Assembly (NCBI GenBank): GCA_035341015.1
Contig: DAOQUL010000057.1
Location: forward strand, 1 to 26,899
Length of the DNA stretch: 26,899 nt
Direction of reading: 5' to 3'
Source: JAKQIM01 sp029557965
GTDB taxonomy: Bacteria; Chloroflexota; Anaerolineae; Anaerolineales; UBA4823
Below, one piece after another: positions 1-6,909 of this stretch. The notes beneath the pieces were generated by a model. It saw only the letters and a list, made by a program, of their open reading frames with translations, searched no databases and was not told the DNA's origin. The translations under genes and the position numbers were made by a program. Every line of letters begins with the position of its first letter. Positions within the stretch are counted from its first letter, which is position 1.

Positions 1-14
1 TCAAACCAAACGCA

Positions 15-707
15 ATGAATGATCCTGCGCCACAAGTTCAAACTCGCCGCTACCCAGCCCACCTGCGCGCCCTGGCTGCCCTGCTGCGCGTTTTCTTTTC
101 TCTACTCTACCATCAATTTGCCTGGACGTACGACCTGGTTTCGGCGCTTGTCTCGCTTGGCTTATGGCAGGCCTGGGTCAGGCATGTTCTCCCCTATTTA
201 CAAGGCCCGCGCGTCTTAGAATTGGGCCACGGCCCCGGGCACCTGCAAGTTGCCCTCCAGCAGAAAAACCTGTCCACCTTCGGCCTGGATCGCAGTCCAC
301 AAATGGGCCGCCAGGCCCGCAAACGGCTGCGCCGCATGAAGCTCACCCCCCAACTGGTGAACGGTGCTTCACAGAACCTGCCTTATCCAAGCGGGGCATT
401 CCAGCAAGTGACAGCCACCTTCCCAACCGAGTATATTGTAGATCCGCGCACCCTGGCCGAAATCTATCGCGTCCTGGCTCCCGGCGGTTCAGCCATCATC
501 CTGCCCCTCGCCTGGATCAAGGGCCGCAGCCTCCCGCAGAGGTTTGCCGCCTGGCTTTTTCGCGTCACCGGCGAAGCTCCCGATTGGGATGACCGCTTCC
601 TGGATCCTTTCCGCCGGGCTGGTTTTCAGGTCAGCGCCGAATGGCTGGAGCATCAATTCAGCACTTTATTGGTGATCCGGGCTGTCAAACCTTCCATATT
701 GTTGTAA
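15..707 (+). CDS. Class I SAM-dependent methyltransferase
   Basis: A 230-residue protein with a Rossmann-fold methyltransferase signature. Motif I is VLELGHGPGHL (about residues 67-77). An acidic residue ends the second strand (FGLD, D92), and a post-motif 'RVLAPGGSAIILP' is typical of UbiE/Methyltransf_11-type enzymes. The first 60 residues are hydrophobic and basic (RALAALLRVFFSLLYHQFAW), which may dock on a membrane or lipid substrate. The substrate cannot be told from sequence. The start is the first ATG and no Shine-Dalgarno is visible in the 14 bases before it; the promoter may lie outside the window. The stop codon TAA is shared with the -10 box of the next gene. The family call is firm; the specific role is unknown. 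Confidence 0.85.
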   Translation: MNDPAPQVQTRRYPAHLRALAALLRVFFSLLYHQFAWTYDLVSALVSLGLWQAWVRHVLPYLQGPRVLELGHGPGHLQVALQQKNLSTFGLDRSPQMGRQARKRLRRMKLTPQLVNGASQNLPYPSGAFQQVTATFPTEYIVDPRTLAEIYRVLAPGGSAIILPLAWIKGRSLPQRFAAWLFRVTGEAPDWDDRFLDPFRRAGFQVSAEWLEHQFSTLLVIRAVKPSILL

Positions 708-710
708 AAT
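682..710 (+). promoter_or_regulatory. Predicted sigma-70-type promoter of the SpoIIE-like phosphatase gene
   Basis: A -35-like CTGTCA at 682-687 is followed by 17 bp and then TAAAAT at 705-710. The -10 box includes the TAA stop of the methyltransferase. Only 6 bp (GGGGGT) separate the -10 from the ATG at 717, so the predicted transcript would start at or beside the start codon. The G-run could instead serve as a weak ribosome-binding site on a read-through transcript. Confidence 0.45.
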
Positions 711-716
711 GGGGGT

Positions 717-1421
717 ATGGAAATTCAGATTGCGGTCGCAAAAACAAACAAATACGCATCTTCCGAAAGTGGCGACACCGTTGAGGTGGTAGAGCGCCCC
801 AACGGCGGCCTTTCGGTTGTCCTCGCAGATGGGCAAAGTTCTGGCCGCGGTGCCAAACGCGTCTCAAACCTGGTCGTTCGCAAGGTGATCGCCCTGCTTT
901 CTGAGGGGGTGCGCGACGGCGCAGCCGCACGTGCCGCCTCCGATTATCTCTTTACCGAAAGAAAAGGCAAAGTTTCTGCCACGCTGGATGTCCTCTCGGT
1001 CGATATGCAAACCAGCACCCTGGTGATCACGCGCAACAACCCGGCCCCCCTCATCCTGATCACACCCGGTAACCTGCGCCGGATCGAGGACGATTCGAAG
1101 CCGATTGGCATCTACCGCGATACCCGTCCCCTGATCAGCGAGCTGCCCCTTGAAACCGGCCTGACTGTGATCGTGTTTACAGACGGGCTGGTGCATGCCG
1201 GCACCCGCGACGGCGAAGCTATGGATGTGTTGACCTGCCTGGAAGCCATGCTGGACGATGACGAACCCACGCCGCAAGAGATCGCCGACGCCTTGCTGCT
1301 ACGTGCCATCCAGCTTGACCAGGGACGCCCGTGCGACGATATCAGCATTGTGGTGCTCCAGGTCAACAGCCGCTCGGGAGATCTGGTGCGCCGTATGTCT
1401 GTCTCCTTGCCAATTGCATGA
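717..1421 (+). CDS. SpoIIE/PP2C-like serine/threonine phosphatase
   Basis: A 234-residue stand-alone phosphatase domain of the SpoIIE/PP2C superfamily, expected to use two metal ions to remove phosphate from Ser/Thr of a partner protein such as an anti-anti-sigma factor. The acidic metal ligands can be seen in order: ESGD (D20), VLADGQSSG (D38), VFTDGL (D156) and CDDIS (D207/D208). The line 'VITRNNPAPLIL' matches the family's characteristic 'NAGHpPpll' strand. There is no sensor or transmembrane segment, so input must come from a partner. The stop overlaps the ATG of the RCK channel-like gene (ATGA at 1418-1421), implying coupled translation and possibly linked function. Family assignment is strong; the substrate is unknown. 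Confidence 0.88.
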   Translation: MEIQIAVAKTNKYASSESGDTVEVVERPNGGLSVVLADGQSSGRGAKRVSNLVVRKVIALLSEGVRDGAAARAASDYLFTERKGKVSATLDVLSVDMQTSTLVITRNNPAPLILITPGNLRRIEDDSKPIGIYRDTRPLISELPLETGLTVIVFTDGLVHAGTRDGEAMDVLTCLEAMLDDDEPTPQEIADALLLRAIQLDQGRPCDDISIVVLQVNSRSGDLVRRMSVSLPIA

Positions 1422-2506
1422 GCCTGCCAACATCGATCGCCAACAACGATCAAGCTGAGCTAAAAAGAAAGCTGCGCCGGCGCGAATTAGCTGCCAGTTG
1501 GCGCGATACCTGGCTTTTACTGCGTGAATTCCGCTGGCCCCTGATTGCATTCTTCCTGACTGTTGTGGGCGGTGGAACCCTGTATTATGTTCTCGCCCAG
1601 GCCGCCGGCGAGCCGCTCGACAACCTGCTTGAGGCCTATTACCAGGTCCTTTCGATGATCTTCATGCAAAGTTCGGGCGAATTTCCGCGCAGTTGGTATC
1701 TTGAAATCTTTTACTTTATCATGCCCGTCATCGGCGTGATCATCCTGGCCCAGGGTGTGGCTGAGTTTGGGGTCATGTTATTCAACCGCCGCGAACGCGG
1801 CAAGGAGTGGGAAATGGCAGTTGCCTCGATGATGAACCAACATGTGATCCTGATCGGTCTGGGCCACCTGGGCTACCGGGTGGCGCGCAGCCTGCACGAT
1901 ATGGGTCATGAGGTGGTAGCCATTGAACTAAATCCCAGCGCCCACCTGGTGGCAAGCGTCAAAGAGATCGGCATCCCGGTTATCGAAGATGATGCCAGCC
2001 GCGATACAGCCCTTGAAGCCGCCGGCATTCGCAAGGCACAGTCCATCATCCTCTGCACCCAAAACGACAGTCTGAACCTGCAGGTGGCGCTCAAAGCGCG
2101 CCGCATCCGGCCCAATATCCCCGTCATCGTACGCATCTTTGATGATGAATTCGCTCAAGAACTGCACGAACAATTCGGCTTTTTGGCCTTCAGCGCCACC
2201 GGCATGGCCGCCCCGGCCTTTGCCGCCGCCGCAGTGGGCCTGGAAATGACCCGGCCCATCAGCCTGGAAGGCGAAACCCTCAGCCTGGGCCGCTTGAAGG
2301 TACTGCCGCGCTCTCAATTGATCAACCTGAGTGTCAAAGAGGTTGAACAGCGCTACAATGTCAGCGTGGTTCTGCTCCAACGCAACCACGAATCCGATCT
2401 TCACCCACCTGCAGAATGCGTATTAATGGAAGAAGATGGCCTTGCAGTTCTGGGCGGGCCATCCGAGATCAGCTTGCTGGCGCAAATCAACGGTCCATTC
2501 ATATGA
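1418..2506 (+). CDS. Two-TM RCK/TrkA-N domain channel-like protein (atypical pore)
   Basis: A 362-residue protein starting at the ATG that overlaps the previous stop. A longer reading from 1331 would lie inside the phosphatase gene and is unlikely. Two membrane segments (about residues 41-60 and 95-118) flank a pore-like region. They are followed by an RCK/TrkA-N Rossmann domain with VILIGLGHLG (143-152), an acidic strand end (VVAIE, E170) and a TrkA-C-like tail from about residue 280. The layout is that of a ligand-gated MthK/Kch-type K+ channel. Where the filter T-x-G-Y-G-D should be, the sequence reads SMIFMQSSGEFP (79-90), so K+ selectivity is doubtful. It may be a non-selective channel, a regulatory relative, or a very divergent channel. 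Coupling to a PP2C phosphatase is unusual. Confidence 0.82.
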   Translation: MSLPTSIANNDQAELKRKLRRRELAASWRDTWLLLREFRWPLIAFFLTVVGGGTLYYVLAQAAGEPLDNLLEAYYQVLSMIFMQSSGEFPRSWYLEIFYFIMPVIGVIILAQGVAEFGVMLFNRRERGKEWEMAVASMMNQHVILIGLGHLGYRVARSLHDMGHEVVAIELNPSAHLVASVKEIGIPVIEDDASRDTALEAAGIRKAQSIILCTQNDSLNLQVALKARRIRPNIPVIVRIFDDEFAQELHEQFGFLAFSATGMAAPAFAAAAVGLEMTRPISLEGETLSLGRLKVLPRSQLINLSVKEVEQRYNVSVVLLQRNHESDLHPPAECVLMEEDGLAVLGGPSEISLLAQINGPFI

Positions 2507-2516
2507 TAGGTTTATC

Positions 2517-2909
2517 TTGAGCGAAGCGCAGCCCGGTTCCCCCCAAAGCATGTTGATTGGCGTGGTTGGCCCTTGTGGATCTGGCAAATCTACCTTGGTC
2601 AACGGCTTGAAACAGCGCGGCTGGCGCGCCAAGAACATCGCCCAAGAACACTCTTACGTGCCGCATATGTGGCAGCGCCTGGTTCACCCCGACCTGCTCG
2701 TCTTTCTGGATGTCTCACACGCGAACTCAATGAAACGCCGCAATTTTGACTGGTCACCCGCCGAACACGCCGAGCAGTTGCGCCGCCTTCAACACGCTCG
2801 CCAGCACGCCGACCTGTACCTGGATACGAATGTGCTGACCATCGAAGGCGTATTGGACGCCGTGCTCGTTTGCCTCAACCAGATCAATTCCCCAACAGGT
2901 AACCGATAA
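2517..2909 (+). CDS. Small P-loop nucleoside/nucleotide kinase-like protein
   Basis: About 130 residues from a TTG start preceded by ATAGG, 10 bp after the RCK gene. An ATG at 2550 is an alternative start that would place the P-loop at residue 7. The Walker A motif GPCGSGKST (18-26) begins the domain. 'HPDLLVFLDVS' is a Walker-B-like strand, and 'KRRNFDWSPAEH' is a basic LID-like segment. The final strand is 'DTNVLTIEGVLDAVLVCL'. Length and layout suggest a small kinase or ATPase, but no substrate-specific motif is recognisable. It probably shares a transcript with the two preceding genes. Its last 26 bp overlap the 3' end of the converging prepilin peptidase gene. Confidence 0.7.
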   Translation: MSEAQPGSPQSMLIGVVGPCGSGKSTLVNGLKQRGWRAKNIAQEHSYVPHMWQRLVHPDLLVFLDVSHANSMKRRNFDWSPAEHAEQLRRLQHARQHADLYLDTNVLTIEGVLDAVLVCLNQINSPTGNR

Positions 2910-3657
2910 CCGAGCTGCGGAAGAAAAGCACGATTACTGCCCCCGCGATCAAAAACGGCCCGTATGGCAGCGCCATGAACAGCCGGTAGCGCCGAGTCAG
3001 CGCCATCCCCAGCATAAAGAGCAGGCTGACCGCCCCACCGATGAAGATCGCCAGCACCAACCCCACCACAATCCCGGGCCATCCCAACAGCAGCCCCAAT
3101 ACCCCGCTTAAGTTCACGTCCCCAAAGCCAAGCGCCACGTCATCCACCGTCTCGCCGCGCAGGCGTGCCACCAGGCGCATCACCAGCTCGCCCAGCATAT
3201 ACAACAGCCACATCACGCCAAAGCCCACCGCCCCACCGATCAGAGTGCTGGGCAAGCCATTCGAGATCCATCCCAACCCCAAGGCGATCACAACCCCCAC
3301 CAGGCTGACCGGATGCAGGATCAACCGGTATTCGATATCGATGACCACCACCACCCCAAAGTAAGCCAACAACAGCCAGCCGCCCCAAAAGCCAATCTTT
3401 TCTAGCGGCGTTTGCCACAGCCAGATCGCCAGGACCGCGTATATTGCCTCCACCAGCCAAACCCGCCAGCAGCGGTGCTTGCCGCAGGCCAGGCAGCGCC
3501 GCGGCCACAGCCAATAGTTGACCGGGGGCATATCTGCCTGGCAGGCTGTACACAGCGGTTTGGAAAAACGCCTGCGCAGCGGCAGCACATCCGCCAGGTA
3601 ATTGACCAACATTCCAGTAGCAACGCCCAAGAGTACGATCAAAATATTGATAAACAT
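2884..3657 (-). CDS. Type IV prepilin peptidase / N-methyltransferase (A24 family)
   Basis: A 257-residue multipass membrane aspartyl protease that cleaves, and probably N-methylates, type IV prepilin-like proteins. The N-terminal domain has the paired zinc cysteines CTAC (36-39) and CLAC (55-58). The two catalytic aspartates are D107 in VIDIEYRLI and D180 in the GFGD motif. The near-C-terminal 'LPYGPFLIAG' matches the family's PFGP signature. About seven or eight hydrophobic segments cover the rest. No pilin or assembly gene lies in the window, so its substrates are elsewhere. A perfect TATAAT ends 7 bp before the ATG, suggesting a leaderless transcript. Family assignment is firm; pilD is the usual name but the pathway is not shown. 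Confidence 0.92.
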   Translation of the reverse strand: MFINILIVLLGVATGMLVNYLADVLPLRRRFSKPLCTACQADMPPVNYWLWPRRCLACGKHRCWRVWLVEAIYAVLAIWLWQTPLEKIGFWGGWLLLAYFGVVVVIDIEYRLILHPVSLVGVVIALGLGWISNGLPSTLIGGAVGFGVMWLLYMLGELVMRLVARLRGETVDDVALGFGDVNLSGVLGLLLGWPGIVVGLVLAIFIGGAVSLLFMLGMALTRRYRLFMALPYGPFLIAGAVIVLFFRSSVIGYLLGN

Positions 3658-3664
3658 GTCCCCT

Positions 3665-3670
3665 ATTATA
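3665..3670 (-). promoter_or_regulatory. -10 box of the prepilin peptidase gene
   Basis: Read on the minus strand this is a perfect TATAAT, followed by AGGGGAC and the ATG at 3657. The predicted transcription start falls at or 1-2 bp before the A of the ATG. No good -35 is seen at 16-18 bp; that area is occupied by a palindrome. Confidence 0.45.
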
Positions 3671-3686
3671 ACGTGAGTTCAAGATC

Positions 3687-3698
3687 GGCGCATGCGCC
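3687..3698. promoter_or_regulatory. 12-bp perfect palindrome between divergent genes
   Basis: GGCGCATGCGCC is a perfect palindrome in the 120-bp gap between the prepilin peptidase and murA. It sits where the -35 regions of both divergent promoters would lie, so it could be an operator for a dimeric regulator. Chance occurrence in GC-rich DNA is possible. Confidence 0.3.
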
Positions 3699-3718
3699 CC
3701 AATCCTGCTGTTTCGCGT

Positions 3719-3771
3719 TACAATAGGGTAGCGAGAGGGTAAATACCCCCTATCATCAAAGAATAAAGGAG
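3719..3771 (+). promoter_or_regulatory. Probable -10 and ribosome-binding site of murA
   Basis: TACAAT at 3719-3724 is the best -10 candidate; its -35 is not convincing. AAAGGAG at 3765-3771 lies 6 bp before the ATG and fixes the murA start. Confidence 0.45.
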
Positions 3772-3777
3772 TCGTTC

Positions 3778-5067
3778 ATGGAAAAGTTCATCATCCAGGG
3801 CGGGCAGCCCCTAAACGGAGAAGTTACCCCCGCAGGCAACAAGAATGCTGCCCTGCCGCTGCTGGCCGCCTGCCTGTTGACCGATGAGCCGGTTATCTTG
3901 CACAATGTTCCCGAAATCCGCGATGTCATCTCCATGCGCTCGCTTCTCGAAAGCCTGGGCGTGAAAACCGAACAGATCTCCCCGCACACCTGGAAGATCC
4001 AGGCAAGGGATGTACGCCCTGCCGACCTGGATCCCGACCTTTGCCGCGGCATTCGTGCCTCCATCCTCCTGGCCGGGCCAATGGTGGCGCGCGCGGGCAA
4101 TTTACAGCTCCCGCCGCCCGGCGGCGACGTCATCGGGCGCCGTCGCGTTGACACCCATATCCTGGCCATCCGCTCTTTGGGTGCCGAAGCAGAATACGAC
4201 CGCTCGAATCGGGTCTTTGATTTCAAAAGCAAAGGCCTGAAAGGCGCCGACATCTTACTTGACGAGGCCAGCGTTACTGCCACAGAAAACGCCATCATGG
4301 CTGCTGCAACCGCCCGCGGCGATACGGTCTTGCGTAATGCCGCTTCTGAACCGCACATCCAAGAATTGTGCCACATGCTGAACAGCATGGGGGCACAGAT
4401 CGACAATATTGGCTCCAACACCCTCGCCATCCACGGGGTTCCCAAGCTGCACGGCACCGAATTCACCATCGGGCCCGACTACCTGGAAGTGGTCAGCTTC
4501 ATCGGTGCCGCGGTGGTCACGCGCGGCACGATCCGCATCCGCGACGCCGGGCCAGAATACCTGGGGATGATCCGGCTGGTGCTTGGCCGCTTGGGGGTTG
4601 ATTGGCAGGTGGAAGGCCGCGACATCATCGTGCCCGCCGAACAGCGCCTGGTGGTAGAGCCCGACCTGGGCGACGCCATCCCCACCATTAACGTCATGCC
4701 CTGGCCCGCCTTCCCCACCGACCTGATGAGCATCGCCATCATCATCAGCACGCAGTCCAATGGCAGCGTGCTGTTCCACGATTGGATGTATCCCAGCCGC
4801 ATGTTCTTCACCGATAAGCTGCTTGGCATGGGCGCCCACATCGTCTTATGCGACCCGCACCGCTGCATCGTGCAGGGGCCAACCCCCTTATATGGCGAGA
4901 AGATGGAAAGTCCCGATATCCGGGCCGGCATGGCCCTGGTCTTGGCGGCCCTGGCTGCCGAGGGCCGATCGGTGATCCGCAACGTCGGGCAGATCGACCG
5001 CGGCTACGAACGCATTGACGAAAAACTCCGCGCCCTGGGGGCGCGGATTGAAAGAGAAACCGCCTAG
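3778..5067 (+). CDS. murA: UDP-N-acetylglucosamine 1-carboxyvinyltransferase-like enzyme (MurA family)
   Basis: A 429-residue EPSP-synthase-fold enzyme, expected to transfer enolpyruvate from PEP to UDP-GlcNAc, the first committed step of peptidoglycan synthesis in the cytoplasm. Family residues include K22 in GNKNAALP, the segment RASILLAGPMVARAG, the FPTDL aspartate, and DIRAGMALVLAALAAEG with IDRGYERIDEKL near the C-terminus. The catalytic loop reads PPGGDVIGRRRVDTH, so the position of E. coli Cys115 is Asp (D117). Asp here is the state known from naturally fosfomycin-resistant MurA enzymes. The segment LFHDWMYPSRMFFTDKL replaces the more usual ETIFENRFMHVPEL, marking a divergent branch. 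A good AAAGGAG ribosome-binding site precedes the ATG. A related non-MurA enolpyruvyl transferase is possible but less likely. Confidence 0.87.
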   Translation: MEKFIIQGGQPLNGEVTPAGNKNAALPLLAACLLTDEPVILHNVPEIRDVISMRSLLESLGVKTEQISPHTWKIQARDVRPADLDPDLCRGIRASILLAGPMVARAGNLQLPPPGGDVIGRRRVDTHILAIRSLGAEAEYDRSNRVFDFKSKGLKGADILLDEASVTATENAIMAAATARGDTVLRNAASEPHIQELCHMLNSMGAQIDNIGSNTLAIHGVPKLHGTEFTIGPDYLEVVSFIGAAVVTRGTIRIRDAGPEYLGMIRLVLGRLGVDWQVEGRDIIVPAEQRLVVEPDLGDAIPTINVMPWPAFPTDLMSIAIIISTQSNGSVLFHDWMYPSRMFFTDKLLGMGAHIVLCDPHRCIVQGPTPLYGEKMESPDIRAGMALVLAALAAEGRSVIRNVGQIDRGYERIDEKLRALGARIERETA

Positions 5068-5082
5068 CATCTATTGATCTCA

Positions 5083-5128
5083 GAATCAAGAGTGGAGCGA
5101 GACACCAACCTCGCTCCACTCTTGATTC
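5083..5128. terminator. Bidirectional terminator between murA and trxA
   Basis: A perfect 19-bp inverted repeat (5083-5101 against 5110-5128) with an 8-base loop (5102-5109) lies between the stops of two convergent genes. There is no long T-run, but stem strength and position support termination of both transcripts. Confidence 0.75.
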
Positions 5129-5133
5129 CAGCC

Positions 5134-5481
5134 TTACTTCGCAGTCTGTGTCACTTCCAAGAACTGCGCCACCGCGGTGCGCAGCATTGGCTCTGGCAAG
5201 GCGCCCACCTGGCGGTGGATCACCTTTCCTCCAGCCACAAACAACAAGGTCGGGATACCTTGCACGCCATACTTAGATGCCCACTCAGAATGCTCATCGG
5301 TATTGACTTTGGCCACCAACAGCTTGCCAGCATTTTCTTTCGCCACTTTATCCAAAATTGGCGCAATCATCTTGCAGGGGCCACACCATGGCGCCCAAAA
5401 GTCCACGATCACAGGCACAGCAGACTGCAAGACCGTTTTTTCAAAGGCAGCATCGGTCACATGTACAGGTTCTTCAATCAT
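5134..5481 (-). CDS. trxA: Thioredoxin
   Basis: A 115-residue classic thioredoxin: a cytoplasmic dithiol reductant for proteins such as ribonucleotide reductase and peroxidases. The active site is WCGPC (residues 32-36), with the buried Asp27 (VDFWAPWCGPCK) and the cis-proline in GIPTLL (P77). There is no signal peptide. The start ATG is preceded by GGAGGAG about 6 bp upstream on the minus strand. It follows the OsmC-like gene on the same strand after a 71-bp gap and may be partly co-transcribed with it, making a small redox unit. No thioredoxin reductase is in the window. Confidence 0.96.
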   Translation of the reverse strand: MIEEPVHVTDAAFEKTVLQSAVPVIVDFWAPWCGPCKMIAPILDKVAKENAGKLLVAKVNTDEHSEWASKYGVQGIPTLLFVAGGKVIHRQVGALPEPMLRTAVAQFLEVTQTAK

Positions 5482-5552
5482 AAAACATCTCCTCCATTTT
5501 GGTTACAGTTTCATAGTTTAGATGCAAATAACCCCAATTGGTTGCAGGCCAA

Positions 5553-5996
5553 TTATTCTTGCTCCTCTTCAGCCTGCCCCGGCGCCAGGATACGGTAGCT
5601 TGAACGCACCTGCGCTGCCGCCCTGAGCATGGCGCTGGCAGAACAATACTTTTCTTCTGAAAGCTGGATCGCCTGTTCTAGAGCCTTCGGATCAATTTGC
5701 TCGCCCCATACCAGGTAAGTCACTTCAATTTCCGTAAAGATCATCGGGTAAGTTTCTGCCCGCTTGCCGCGCACTTTGACCTTTAAGGCTTGCACAGCCT
5801 GGCGTTTCTTACGCATGATATCGGCAATGTCCATGCCTGTACAGCCTGCCACCCCCACCAACAGCAATTCCATCGGCGAGACACCTGGCTTCTCGTCAAT
5901 CGTTCCCATCTGAACGCTTCCGCCAGTTGCATTGCGCCCAATGAAAGCCCCCTCGCCTTGCCATTCAGCCACCACTTCACGCCAGTTATCGCCCAT
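5553..5996 (-). CDS. OsmC/Ohr-family protein
   Basis: A 147-residue OsmC-like protein. Members of the family are often thiol peroxidases acting on organic hydroperoxides. The two family cysteines are present: C52 in VAGCTGMD and C118 in SEEKYCSASAML. The glycine-rich N-terminal strand (GEGAFIGRNATGG) and 'SPMELLLVGVAGC' are typical. The start was placed at the ATG at 5996 because GGAGGAAAG lies about 5-6 bp upstream. An in-frame extension to 6059 would add 21 residues with no family resemblance. It resembles the YhfA-like branch more than Ohr, so peroxide resistance is likely but not certain. The thioredoxin downstream could supply reducing power. Confidence 0.9.
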   Translation of the reverse strand: MGDNWREVVAEWQGEGAFIGRNATGGSVQMGTIDEKPGVSPMELLLVGVAGCTGMDIADIMRKKRQAVQALKVKVRGKRAETYPMIFTEIEVTYLVWGEQIDPKALEQAIQLSEEKYCSASAMLRAAAQVRSSYRILAPGQAEEEQE

Positions 5997-6086
5997 TCGC
6001 TTTCCTCCATCAGCTAAAATCGCTTCCAGCCGCAATGGGCCGGCAAGCCTCCACACCAAACGGCTAAATCCTTATGATCATTGGTA

Positions 6087-6115
6087 AGTATAGCATGACG
6101 GTAACGAATTGTCAG
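6087..6115 (-). promoter_or_regulatory. Promoter of the OsmC-like gene
   Basis: On the minus strand, CTGACA (6115-6110), a 17-bp spacer and TATACT (6092-6087) form a strong sigma-70-type promoter. The predicted start is near 6080, giving a leader of roughly 85 nt. It interlocks with the opposing scpA promoter. Confidence 0.6.
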
Positions 6116-6122
6116 GTATAAT
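6095..6122 (+). promoter_or_regulatory. Promoter of scpA, predicted leaderless
   Basis: ATGACG (6095-6100), 16 bp, then a perfect TATAAT (6117-6122). Seven bases (CACGCCC) separate the -10 from the scpA ATG, so the transcript should begin at about the start codon. No Shine-Dalgarno is visible. Confidence 0.6.
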
Positions 6123-6129
6123 CACGCCC

Positions 6130-6909
6130 ATGAGCTTTACCACCGCCGGTCATCAGATTGCCAATTACACGGTTGCCACCCCGATATACGAAGGCCCCTT
6201 AGACCTGCTCTTGCAGCTCATCGAACGAGCCGAGCTTGATATTACGCGCCTGGCCCTGGCCCAGGTAACCGATCAATACCTGGCTCACATACACCGCATC
6301 GATGACCTGCCAACGGACGAAGTCTCAGCCTTCCTGGTAATTGCCAGCAAGCTCCTGCAAATCAAATCCGAAGCCCTGCTCCCGCGCCCGCCAGTGCGCG
6401 AGGTCGGCGAAGAAGACCCAGGTGAAGAACTGGCCCGTCAGCTTTTGGCCTATAAACGTTACCGCCAGATTGCCGAGCTGTTAGACCAGCGCCAATCAGC
6501 CGGCTACCGCACCTACCTGCGCCTGGCGCCCCCACCCAAGATCGAGGGCAGCGTTGACCTGACCGGCATTGGCCTGCCCGAGCTGACATCCGCCGCCCAG
6601 GCAATTTTTGCCCAGGCGCATCTAAAACCAGCCCTGAGCACCATCGTCAAGGCGCCCCGCATCACTATCCGCGAAAAGATCGCCCAAATCACCAATATCT
6701 TGCACAGAGAGCGGCAAACCAGCTTCAGAACGCTGCTGCCTTCGCGGCGCACCCGCCTGGAAGTGGTCGTTACCTTTCTCGCACTGCTAGAGCTGGTCAA
6801 ACGCCACCTGGTGCATGCCAATCAAGAAAAGCTCTTCGGCGAGATTGCCATTGAGGTCTCTGACCTTTGGACAGAAGACCAAGAAATTGAGACCGAGTTT
6901 GGAGAATAA
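6130..6909 (+). CDS. scpA: Segregation and condensation protein A (SMC kleisin)
   Basis: A 259-residue kleisin. ScpA bridges the heads of the SMC dimer and, with ScpB, forms the condensin that compacts and segregates the chromosome. The N-terminal signature YEGPLDLLLQLIERAELDITRLALAQVTDQYL (about residues 19-50) is diagnostic. It is followed by VSAFLVIASKLLQIKSEALLP and a C-terminal winged-helix-like part (VVTFLALLELVKRHLVHANQ). The ATG at 6130 was chosen over an in-frame TTG at 6109, since that would lie upstream of the predicted -10 box. No scpB or smc gene is in the window, although scpA and scpB are often adjacent. The assignment is firm. Confidence 0.95.
   Translation: MSFTTAGHQIANYTVATPIYEGPLDLLLQLIERAELDITRLALAQVTDQYLAHIHRIDDLPTDEVSAFLVIASKLLQIKSEALLPRPPVREVGEEDPGEELARQLLAYKRYRQIAELLDQRQSAGYRTYLRLAPPPKIEGSVDLTGIGLPELTSAAQAIFAQAHLKPALSTIVKAPRITIREKIAQITNILHRERQTSFRTLLPSRRTRLEVVVTFLALLELVKRHLVHANQEKLFGEIAIEVSDLWTEDQEIETEFGE

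Noticed and set aside
3140..3682. A 180-codon minus-strand frame overlapping the prepilin peptidase
   Set aside because: It is a shadow in another frame. The peptidase frame has the zinc cysteines and both catalytic aspartates, while this one has no recognisable domain.
5074..5598. A 174-codon plus-strand frame opposite thioredoxin
   Set aside because: It is antisense to an unmistakable thioredoxin and crosses the terminator hairpin.
6109..6129. TTG start for scpA, seven codons upstream
   Set aside because: It would place the start codon upstream of the TATAAT box that appears to drive the gene.
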